A stretch of 64,000 nt of DNA from Chaetorhynchus papuensis. Taxonomy: Eukaryota > Chordata > Aves > Passeriformes > Rhipiduridae. Each line of letters begins with the position of its first letter. The stretch's first letter is position 1. Positions 25,501 to 37,500 of the stretch are shown piece after piece. Made by a program: the position numbers and the translations under genes. The stretch spans positions 564,226 through 628,225 of the forward strand of contig VWYX01000280.1 of NCBI GenBank assembly GCA_013396525.1, read 5' to 3'. The notes below the pieces were generated by a model. It was not told the DNA's origin. It saw only the letters and a list, made by a program, of their open reading frames with translations, and did not search any database.

Positions 25501-28500
25501 TTGATTTAAAATATGTTAAACCTTGGAATGGAGATGTGGTGTCCTCATGGTTCTGTTGTCATGTACTGTCATCTATATAAAAAGTCTTGGCTTAGAGAGT
25601 CTGTGTCTCACTTGGGAGATTGGCTTTTGCTTGTGGAACCTTTGACACCCCTTAAAGGAATAAAAACAACTGCATGGTTTCCATTAATTTTTCTCTTCAG
25701 GCCCTTCAGAAACTAATTTCTGCTTAAGTGCCACTCAAATTAGTGAGATACTGAAGAGGTAAGTACGGAAAAAAGAGATGGCTGTTGTCAAAAAGGACTG
25801 TTTTCCTTCCACCAGTAGGCTCAAAGCTGTGGATGTTCCTTGTGGGATATATCACATGATTCCATTCACCTTCATGTGAATTTAGTTATCTACCACATCT
25901 AAGATTTTAATTTCTCCAGAGCAGACCTTTTGGGATCCCTCAGTGCTATTTTGGTTAGATGTCTGAGCAGAGAGAATAAAGGTGCTGCTTTTTGCCTGCA
26001 GAAGTGATGTCTCCCCAGCTTCTAAACGTCCTAAAACCAGGACCCACTTTTCCTGGGCAGTAGGGCAGAGTGTAGTTCAAGAGGACAGTTATGTAAATTA
26101 CAAGCTGTTTCTCGGACTGATCTGCAAGTAGCATTGTTATTGCTGGAAGAGTTCTGAGTCATAGGGTTTGCATACTCTTACAACAGCATAACATTGCACA
26201 AATAATCATAAAATGTTTTAGTGAGGGGCTAGAAAACATTTGGTGGCAGTGGGTGTAAAACCCCATGTGGCACTGAAGATGGTTTGTTGTAAGGGGAACG
26301 AGGTCTCAGTTGCTGCATATGGTTAAGCATCAATTCTGCACATGTGGGTTACCAGCAAGGGAAGATCACAGAAACAGCGTTAAATGGAGGATGAGTGACT
26401 AATGAGCTTTTCTGTCAAGCACTGTCAGGAATTAAAGGAGAGTTTCATTCGAAGCATGACCCTCAAAGAGGAATCAGACCTTGCTTACACCTTCAGGATG
26501 TTTTGCTGGCAAACCTTTGCATGCTTATCCTCCCCAGAGGAAACACGTAGCTGTTACCTACAGAGGGACTTCTGGGCTGTTTGTACTTACTGAATTTATT
26601 ACATGAACAGGCTTTCTTAAACCAGACTCCAGTAGGAGTGGATCTTCTTATCTAACTTCTATTGCTATAACTGTTTTGATCAAAGTTTTTGATCTTTGTT
26701 TCTTTGCCAGAATCATAGATGGGCAGTGCCTGCTGTAACCAAATTAGGGCAGCTTGCTCAGATGTGAGCTCACAGGAGGGTTTCTTTGAGGGTAGAAGTC
26801 ACTGGCGTGCTCAGTGGAAGGTATTCTAGTTTAAGCTGGGTAGACAAGGCACCTGGCTTTTCCAGGCTTGCTTGGTGCAGGCTCACGGATCCTAGGATAA
26901 CTTCAACCACACAGGGAGAATTGCATATTTAAAGTAAGCTAACTTCTCTGGATGCAGACAAGGCCTTGAGCAGCCCAGCTGTCTGCAGTTTCAGAATTTA
27001 GGGAGCACAAGAGAATAGACAGGGAGGAAACATGTGAGTGTGTGTGGGATGAGATGAGGATTAATGCATCATTGAGCATTGGCAAATAAACTGAATCACT
27101 GAATCTTTAATGTAGATTAATGTCCGATTTCATTAGTCTTTGTTCTTTGCAGAGGCTCACATGCTTGAGTGGATTCATAAAGGTGCAAATATTTTGTATA
27201 TTACTCTGTAGATTTTCTTCATCTATGTACACTCACACCAGAAGCTGTATCCGTCATGATTTGATAAGCGTAATGAAGATTGTTGTTTTGGTTGAGACTC
27301 CTTTGGTCATTTATATTCTGCTGCTCCTGTCAGCTCTAAGGCAGATAATCTGATATGTCTGGTGTTGCACCTGAGGAAGAGACAAGCCTAGTTTGGTAGG
27401 AAATGCAGCAGATTTGGTGGTTGCTGTACATCTCCTTTCACTCCAGTCCTGTGTGAGCATCTGGAGTCTCCCTTGAAGCTCTTGTAATTGCTCGTTACAA
27501 GGGGAATTTGTGTGCATTCAATCCAATTAACAGTAAAATCAGTTTGCCAGCAGAAGTACTGCAAGTCAGAGCAGGTTGGTATACCTGGAAGTTGGTGCTT
27601 CTGAAACTAGTCTCACTGCAACAGGAAAATGTGGGGTGATTGCAGCCTTTTCTAGCACAGCAAAAATAAAACCTTGATGGACACGTCTGAATCTAATCAG
27701 GCTTGATTTTCTAAGCTGACGAAGTGCTGGCTTGTGATCCACAGCACAAGTCTAATCTGGACTCAATGTGAGTCAACATCATCCCCCCAAAAATGTTAAA
27801 ACTTCTGGTTCATACAGCTTCAGTTTCATACACCATTAACAACTGGCAAGGTGCAGAATGTGCCCCTGCATGTAGGGACCAGTGGCTGCTTTTTCTTTGT
27901 TACTCTGGTAACTCCAGGGATCCTGGTCCTGGGAAAGGTTAAGGCTAGTGTGGAGGTTTGGGGCACATTTCAGAATTTTGTGCAATTTCTTTTTTCTTTC
28001 TTTTCTTTCTTTTTTTTTCTTTTTTTTTTTTTTCACTTTTAATGCAGCTTGGCAGACCAGTATTCTCATTTCCAGACCCTCAACTTTCTTTTTCTTTCCT
28101 TACACCAATTTAGAGCAAAAACAAATAATTGTGAGAGACTGGGAAATTTTAACTCATTTTCTAATGTGGGATTTACATTTACCATTTGAAAATGAAATAT
28201 TTAGTATTGCTGATGTAGGAAACTGTTTTTTAAGGATTTCTTAGGAGTACCAAACCTGAAAAAATTCTCTTTTACTCAATCCAGAAGAAGATGACCGTCA
28301 TAGGACAGCTAGGAGTTTGAAGAATAGCCACTTGCTAGCAAAAAAAGATGTCTCTTTTCAACTTCTGCCACCTGCTTCTGGTTTCTGGCCCAGTTTTTAC
28401 TCCAAAAAGCCTGTCTCTCTTACAGAAACTGCAGTCTTACTCTCCACAAGTCAGTGTAAAATGTGTGCGTGTGTGTGTAAATATATACACATTGTGCAAG

Positions 28501-31500
28501 TCACCCAAGACAGTCCCAATTTTATGTGTAAGCAGTGAATTATATACTGTATTCATAACATACCCTTCACACTACAGATTTATGCTAAAAGTATCCTAAT
28601 GTTTCTGACAGCTCATGTGTGACATGAATGCAATCCATATTTCTTGGAGGAGCTAATCTAAGTGGTTTATTTTCCAATACTGCTGATAGGGCTATATCTC
28701 TAGGTGTCACTGCAGTTGAGATTCTGATGGTAACATATTGTTTATGGGTCACTGCCTTTGTCTAAAAGAATAGGTTGGAACAGAATAGCAAAGGTTAATT
28801 AAGTTTGTCTATCAAGGAGGGACAGATATAGATGTGTCTTGTATTTTCTGTGCTAGAATCAAAGTAAGTCAAGGCGGGGTATCATAGACTCATTTTTCCC
28901 TTGTGCTGGAAAACATGCTTAGCTGGTTTTAGGAATGAAACACCTTGGGCAGCATGAGTGCAACAGTAGTTGTGAGAGGTCAGCACATGGGCAGTAACAT
29001 TGCAAGGTGGGAGAGTAGCAGCAAACCTGGTTTATAACACAGAAACTGAGGCAGGGAAGTATTAAATAACTTGCCACAGTCACACAGCTCACAGGTGATG
29101 GGGAGATTGCTGATGCCTGAATTTCCATTTCATTGCCCAGTGGATGCCTTCTTGCCCGTGCCAAAACCCAACCTGTGAATTCTGTTGTTCGCAAGCAATG
29201 ACACAAATGCAGTTTTATGCCCACTAAAATTGACTTCAAGACAGAAGGAGAAGGCTGTGTTAAACTTTTAAGAGTTTCTCTGGTGTTTCTATAATTAGTG
29301 AGTTTGGTTGAAGGAAGCTGTTGCTGAGTCATGGGTGAAATAAAAGGGTGGAAATCCTGGGTAACGTGATTTGGCCGAGGTCATGTGGCACACCAGTGGC
29401 AGAGCTGAAGGACTGCACTTTGATCTCCTGTATTGCTTTGAAAGTTTTGCAGCCCTTGTCACCCAGGAATAGCATCCATGACCTCTTCCTGTTTGTCTTT
29501 CTTGGAAATAAACCCCGTAGTCAGGATCAACTGCAAAGTGTGAAGATGCTGCTAAAATAACACTGGTTCACAAGGAGATCGTGTCTGGCAGCTTCTGCAA
29601 ATAAAAGAATTACACAGGTGGTGTTTTGCCTAAATAAGTATCTGGGAAGGGCAGGACCATTTTCTAGTCTCTGAGGCTAGAGAAGTGAGTTGCCACGTGG
29701 TGCCTGCTTTGTCACTTTCCTGTTCCTGGTTTGGCCACCTTCTCTCCTCAGCTCTTTCTCTGTGAAAAGATGTGTAGAGGTTATGCAGATGCTGCCAGAA
29801 GCTTGGAAAGAGGAACTGAGCTTCACATGCTCTTCCACCAGCTGTTGAGAAAGGTTTTTTACAGGAATGGTCTGATGCAAGAGTGTTTTCCTCATGTTTT
29901 CCCTGGATTTTGTTATGTATTCTGTCAGTGTTGAACATACCTGGAGGGCTGCACTGACTGTTTTGCTTGGTGATGAACAAGTCCTGTTTCCAGTTTATCT
30001 GTGCAAGGGCATGCTGTAGCTGCTTCTCAGTTCCTCACAGTGGCTTTACAAGGCACAGGGAAAGAATTTCCGGTGCACTCATGGTCTTCCAATCAGGCCA
30101 TATTTATTTGTTCATGAAGTGTAAGCATCCCACTGTTGTTTGCAGTACATCTTCTAAAACATTACTGAGTGTGTGCTGTGCTGTACAATTTAGGGGAACC
30201 TGTAAATGTTCCATAGGCCATCTGTGCTGCTCCGATGACATGTGTCTCCCACTGAAGTCTGTGAGGTACTTGGTGAATCCTGCAGCTGGAGCAGAGCACA
30301 AGCAGTGTGTGGCTGGAAGGGAAGCAACTTAGGAGCTCAGCTTGCCCTCTGCAAAGACTAATGCATGCCCTTCCCTTCCGCAGTTCTTGTTCACCTAAAA
30401 TATGCCTTGTTCTTCTGGAGTGTAGCCTACAGTGATACAAACTAGAGTGGTTTGTGGGACTGTCCCAGCTCAAGCCTGTCTCAGCTTTGTTACAGGGCTG
30501 GAAGGGGCAAGGGAGGCAGAAAGAGACACCAGAACTCCAGGCATTCTCCTCCTGTGATCCCTGCATGACCCCTGGACAGGACCCAGGACAGGATCCCAAA
30601 CCTGGTACCTGACTGTAGCATTTGGAAAGCTGAACTGCCCCAGGTTGAAAATAATCTGAATATTCCAGGGCCTCCCCGAGGCTGTCCTGATCTCCCTTTC
30701 TGGCACGCAGAAACCTGTAAGGATTCCACAGAGCTGCAGGAGTTAATACAGACCAAATGTCCCTTCTCATGAGGTAGTGGTCTCCTAAGCCCCCTTTTTA
30801 ATGCTGCGCTAAGGTCAAGAATTTTTACAACTGGTTGTTTTTTTATTGTTACTGTAAAACAGGATTGCTAAGCACTATAAAAAGGAAACCTTATGGTTCA
30901 GATTTACTGTGGTGTGGGTTCTAAACAGTTTAATAAAACAAAACCAAAAGCTTTTAGATTTTCTTCAGTGGTTAATACACAGCATATTCTTTGCACAGCC
31001 AAGCCTCTGGCTGTCAGTCGAACTGTGGTTCATAGACTTGGTGTGGGTAATAAGATTATAAAACATGTCTCTTGCTAGCCAGCTACCACACACTAATAAT
31101 AATAATAGTAATAATTCATTGCACCTAGAGATTTTAGGTGAGTTGTTTTTTTAAGAAATGGAGAAAACCCCTAAAAAAAGCCTTGAAAGGAGGCGGATCA
31201 CTGCATCCATTCTACAGGGAGGGGAAACGTGCGCATGATCGGTTCGGTGCCAGGGAGGGATCCCTCCATTTTTTTACAGCTGAAATAATGCTGTCTCCTG
31301 CAGGCAGCCTTTTCTCAGTTGTACCTGTGCACACACGGCCTTGCACAAGGGAGAGGTGGAGATGTGAGGTCCGTGGATGCTGCCCTACCCCACCAGGGGA
31401 AGGAAGACAGTGTGTGCAACACAGCAGACAGAGAGGAGTTTGCTAACTTTTTTTTTTCCCTGTACTTCCAGAGCTGTTGAGCTTTGCAGATACACAGATT

Positions 31501-34500
31501 CAAAAATGCCCTTTGGACTGTGCTTTTGGGCAGTTTGTATTGCACTGAGGCAAGGTTTTGTTGAGGAAGTCTTGTTTTCAAAGAGGAGAGTGCCCTTTGT
31601 CAGAAGAGGAGAGGCAATGTCAGTAGTTCTTTTGAGTTCAGGCTTCCTCAAGATGACTCATTAAAATTATGAGGAGCAATTTACTATTTATTCTGGATGA
31701 AACTTTTTCTGCACATGAAGGTAGAAAACCAAAAAATTTAAGTATTGCTTTAATTTATAATAGAAAAACTCTTAATTTTCACAGGCTAAAAGCAAGTCAC
31801 TCAGTACATGTGCAGGTATACGTGACTATGCTGCTGTCAGAAATCAGGCAGAGGTGCACTTTGCTTCCTGTGAACAGCCACCATGCTCTCTCTCTCTGCA
31901 CTTAATCTCACTGCAAATCTTCCTCAGGGAACACAAACAGAATTTTGTGTGGCTCGGGCCACATTATTTGCAGCTAGGCATGTGAAAATGAATATGGAGT
32001 TCTTACAGGGACCCCCTGGAAAACGAGGGGTGACCACATTCTGGGAGGTGCTGGTGGCTCCTCCTGCCAGGACCAGACCCTGTAGGTCTGCTGGCATGGG
32101 GCAGCCACCTGGGACAGCAGGTTCACACCTGGCCTCTGCTGCTCCCTGGCTCTGACCTTTGCAGCCTGGGAAGGGCTGAGGGATAGGGCTCCAGGCACAG
32201 CTGGCTGGGACCCGAGGGAGCTATAGTGGAGCAGGCAGACCTGAGGTGAGACGGAGCTGAAAAGGCTGTCAGGCATGTCTTCTTACACAGACGTTGTGTA
32301 ATGGCATAGCTGGATGTGCATTGTTGACACTGCTACTGTCAATAACTGGTACAAAACTCTGATATTTTGTCTCTGCCCAGAAGCTTTCCGTCTTTCAATC
32401 AGTCACTTCCCAGCATACGTAGGGAAACCAGCTAGTGTTACCTTTCCTGTTGAAAATGTTAATCTCGTGAAATGTTTTGGCTGCATTTTTGGAGCACAGA
32501 CGCCACGTTGCATTGTAGGGCTTTGTAACAAATAATAGTAGTTGATGGTTCTTTCATAAAAACAGAAACTTATGAAAGCATTACCACTTCTCTGAGGAGA
32601 TCAGTGTAGATGATTTCAGGACATTGGAGTAGGATAAACTTTGATTTCTGAGTGTTGCCACTTTGCTGCAGTTTGTGGAAGGTAGAAGGGGTATCTGCTG
32701 GACATGTTGCTGACTAGCAGACTTGCTGGCTGGTGTCCAGTTGTGACTCCACAACCGGCTCCTGGGTAGTCTAAACACAACTTGGTTTTTTTCAGTAAGT
32801 CAGGAAAATATTTTTCCCATTTTACGATGTTTTAAGAAAAACTGTGTGTTTGTTTTTGTGTGTCACCGCTCAACGCCATGGAGCAGCATACCCTGTGGGA
32901 GTCGGTCGATAGGACTGTCCTCCTTAGCCACCCGGTAGGTCCCTGGCAGAGCAGTTACCACCAGTCTGAGATGGGTTAGTCTCTGGGGAGGCGTAGGAGC
33001 TGGATGGACACTTCTCCTCTGACACTGGCATACGTTTCTCTGTGCCATAAGCTGGGGACTTGTCAGGAAGCTGCGTGCAGTGAAGGGTACTTGCTTGTGT
33101 GCCAGATGCATCTCCATCTGTAGTAAGATACAACAGCCATAGGTCTGCTGCTGCTGCTGCTGCTGCTGGGTTACTTCTCATACCACAGCATGTGTAGCTG
33201 GTCAGTGTGGGCAGACTGTGAACCCACCAAATCAAAAACCCAAGGCCAGCATATCAGAATTTAGCTTTCCATGCACCCACTGTGACGTCCTTCAAAGCCG
33301 TGGAGGGAGGGGGTAGCGGGCTGCCCCTATGGCACCGGGGCTTGGCTTTCACAGGCTGCTGTTGCATTTCTCTCTCCTGACAGGTGAAGGGCATGGAGAG
33401 ACACCACGCCGTCAGCTCCCAGTACCGCATGTGTTCCTACTACCCGCCTGCTTCCTACCTGGGACAGGGAGTTGGCGCTCCCATGTGCCTCCCCCAAATC
33501 CTGACCTCTGAGGACATCCCCTCCTCCTCAGAGTCAAAAGCAAGAGGTAAGTGCACCCACTGGGATACGTGGCACCACCTTGCCTTGGACCTGCACACAG
33601 GAGGTGTGGGTTGCTGCTGGGAAGGAAGCTAGGCATCATAAAGTAAATGTTTTAAAGATAGTGGCTGATTTCTGGAAGGCTTTTAGTGTGGTGGCAGTGG
33701 TGGAAGGCTGATGGGGTACAGTCATGCAGTCTTGTACTTCAGAAGCCTCACAGTTCAGGAGTCCAGTCAGTTGTACCTTCTGCACTTATGTATGTCTCTT
33801 AAGTTGTACAGTCACTTGAGGTGCTGTGTTTGGTGCTTCCCACCTGGCTCTCTCACAGGAGTAAATAGTGATCTTTACTCAACCTCAGAATTACCTTTCT
33901 TCTCAGAAATGCTGTGATTTTTTCCACAGGCCTCCCACTGAACCTTTGTTGTCCTTTCTTAACCACATGTGGGAACTACCCACTACCCTACTATCCCAAC
34001 CATAAAATGAAGCCCTTTGCAGACTTGCTTCCATTTTTTCTTTTTTTTTTTCCCAACTTCATCATTCCATGTTGCTTAATTTAAAACTACTGCAGATAAA
34101 TAAATCTTCCTTTCCATATTGTGTTTCAGGCTCTCCTAAGTATTTCTGTAATCTGCAGTAATTTCCAGTGCTGGTGAATTTACCTAGTGGTTTTGACAGT
34201 GTTTCTCGTGCTTCCTTGTTCCCTTACTCCCGTAGCACAGGTGTTAACATGACTCTGCTGGAGTAATCCAGCCCCACTGAGCTGCCTTTCCATCACTGAA
34301 TCAGGTCAGTAACTGATGCTAGAGAAATGAGAAACAGAGAACAAAATCTTCACATTCTTTGGCATTCAAAGGTATCCTGAGCCAGGACAATAAGCTTTTC
34401 ACACATTTTGTTTCTCTGTACCAATCAGTGAACTTGGCAGTTTAGTTTTGTATGGCCTGTGGGAAGTATTTTTTTTCATTTACTTTGCAACTGCCAAGTT

Positions 34501-37500
34501 TTAGTGGGTTGTTTTTGTTTGGTTTTTTTATTTCAGAGTCACGGCACCAGTAACAGCATCCATCCTCATTTGCTTTTCTCTCCTTCTACAATGAAATCGG
34601 TCTTCTCCTCCTTCTGTCTGGTGGAAGGATGTATGTCATGTAGGTTCCATAACTGTTTTCAGTAATGGTCATTCTGTGGCTAAAGTCCTGGTGTCTGTTT
34701 AGTTTGTGTCATGTGGTTGTGTCATGACAGGACCTTAAGGATCCATATGATGTTTTGGAAGGTGAAGTGTGTGTAAAGTCATACCTGTGGCTTGTGTAAG
34801 TCAGTACTGAGCCCTTGTATTCACTAACTCCAGAATCATTTATGTCGAGGAGGTGGCTGTTCTCTCATAGTGGCTGTTTCTGAAAGTCTTCCAACTAACT
34901 GACATATCAGATAGATGAATAAACAGCACATGGTGTGATGAAACCTTAGACTTTTCCTCTTTCTCTAGTAGTTTTAAATGGCTTAGAGAAATCAGTGATC
35001 CTTGGTTCATTTTCCATCTCTTTTCTTCAACTTTATTTTATTCCCTCTTTTCTGACCACCACTGAACAGTGACGTCTTCCTTTCTGCCCATTGGTTGGAG
35101 AAGCAGTTGGTTTTATGCTCAACTGCGGTTGACACTTTTTCTTGCATCCATCACTACTAACTCACTAAGAAGTCTTACCAGCCAAGTGTTTTTAAAAATA
35201 GACAAAAGACCTTATACCCTTTGTTCCCAAATGCACTTGAGTAATTTTTCATCACTCTAGAAAAAAATTATACGTAATGTTCCACTGATTTTTAAACTGC
35301 ATAAATACTGTATTTTCAATAATCCCTGACTGCTTCTCCAGACACTATTCCATACACAGATATTGTTCCCTAAGTTACACCATCAATCAGAAACCGACAA
35401 GCAGTGAGATGTAATTTACTGAGATCAAACAGCATTTTCCAGACTCTGAAGAAGTGTTTTTCTATAGCAGGGAGCTAGTGGGTGAAAGAGGCACTAATGT
35501 TTTTGGAAGAAATTTGAACCTGTGAGCAGGATTGTAGCCAACAGGCTTCTTAGAAGCATCTTCTTTTTTCTTAGGCATGTTCTTGGAGGAGATGACTGTT
35601 TTTACTTTTTCTGTTTACAGACAAAATAATATCCCCAGTAAATACATTATTTACTCTCCCATGATATTTTTCTTCTGGTGCTTTTCACAGACCTCAGAGG
35701 GTTGGAGGTTTGTTGCCTCTTTATTGTCACCTGTGTGACTGCTGAGTGGATGCTGTGTATTAAAGAGGGTGGATCATTTTCCCAAAGTATTGACTGCACA
35801 TGTTGCCGTCGCTGTCTCCTACAAAAGACAAGTTCTTAAGTATTTCTCTGTTGATTGTTGGGCTGTCCAGTGCCTGACTCCTTTGTTATGAAGCCTAAGT
35901 GACATGCTTCTGCAGGGTTAGTGGTTGCTACTTGCTGAAGACAACTCCAGTGCATGTTTTAAAGAAACAAATCGTATTTTATTCATTCCTTTTCTATGTT
36001 TGAAGTGGTAATCATGCTCAGAGGCTTCCTTTTCTTCTAAAAATATGTTGATGGATTTTAGATCCAGAAGGCAACATAAGGATCATCTAATCTAATTTGC
36101 TATATAAGTAGACTGTAAAACTTGGCCCAAACTCCTGCAGCAAGGCTGTGACTATATTTTTAAGATCTCTGTGAAGACTTATGTATTGTTAACCCAGAAA
36201 TTTTGCAGGAGGGAACATTGTGCTTAGAAGAGCTTCAGGTCAAAATAAAAAAATAATTTTTTAGCCACATTTTCAAAACATCCTAAATGTGCATCTTAAG
36301 CAAAAAATGGCTATTAAATTCCCAGGCACAAATCTGCAGTGGTCTTGCAACACACACATACAGTCTATTATCCACACTTCAGCTGCAACTTCAGCATCAT
36401 AGAGGCTTTGCCCAGTTCACGTGTTGTCTTGGTATTTGAGTCAAACCATTCAACTAATTTTGTTCTGGTATGTAAACTGCCTGCTTAGACTAGTTACAGT
36501 AAAAGGGGTGAGGGATGAACTAGCAGATCACTGATCTACGCTGTCTTTCTGTCAATGGTGTGAAGGTCTCAGGAAGCTTCTAGCACTTGTACAGGACCAT
36601 CATGGCATGTTACAGTGTCTTGCTGTAATGGACTGACATTTTCTGAGTGGCAAAATGCCATCAGTCAACCTCCTTGCAGTCTGAAGTGTTTCCAGGTAAA
36701 ATGTTTTGCTTCCAGCTAAGCACAGCTGCTGCCCTTTCAGCAGAAACGGGGAAAAATGGGAAGAAAAAGTTGATAAACCAGTGACAAATGGCAAAAGGAT
36801 GTTTTTAGAGGGCTTCCTTAGGTCACCAAGTTTTAAATTTTAGACAGTAATTTCTAGCTAGGAGGGGGATTTTATACTCTACTGCAGAATATTTCCTTCT
36901 CCTTTTTTCTGCAAAAGCAATGGGAGGAAAATACATATGAGAAGTTGTTGTCAAATCTTGTGCATGTGCATTCAAAGCATAGTTTTGGAAGACAGGTTGA
37001 GAAGAGGGGAAATGAGAGTGGGACACAACAAGGTGTTTCATCTCCAAAAGCCAAGTGCTTCATTCCCATTGATTTCTGTGGGACAGTTGTATGCTTTTCA
37101 GTCAGCCTCTCCAGCATTTCTATTAGTGAAATAACCTGCACAAGACCTTGGTTTGAGAGAGCACGAAAACACATGCAATGCACATGCCTCACTCGGTGTC
37201 CTGTTTCCACTGCATGAAAGTTCAGCATTTGCTTACCTGTATGAAAGTGTTTTCCAGGTTTGGGAAAGTGGCAGGAAAATTTAACTTTCAAACAGAAAGG
37301 TACAAAGGATAAACATCCCTGTATCTACAGACACTTTAGATTTTAGAGTAGTTACCTGGTCTTAAAGCTGGCATGGAGTAAAACCTCCTCTATGTCATCA
37401 TTGCATGAAATGTTGAGATATTTACACCACATGTCTGGCCATGATGAAAAAGATGTCTTGCATTTAAAATTTTGTTCTAGCTACTGGACAGGTTTGAACT

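Larger units (their letters stand above)
23928..33383 (+). other. DMRT1 intron 3
   Basis: A GT-AG intron of about 9.5 kb. It contains two MIR-like relics near 29.1 and 29.4 kb, pyrimidine and TAA simple repeats, and (CTG)8 close to exon 4. An antisense open frame of 202 codons (30162-30770) has no recognisable domain. I see no other gene. Confidence 0.85.

Noticed and set aside
28443..28495. GTGTGTGT/ATATAC stretch as a major microsatellite
   Set aside because: Too short and interrupted to list as a separate tandem repeat.
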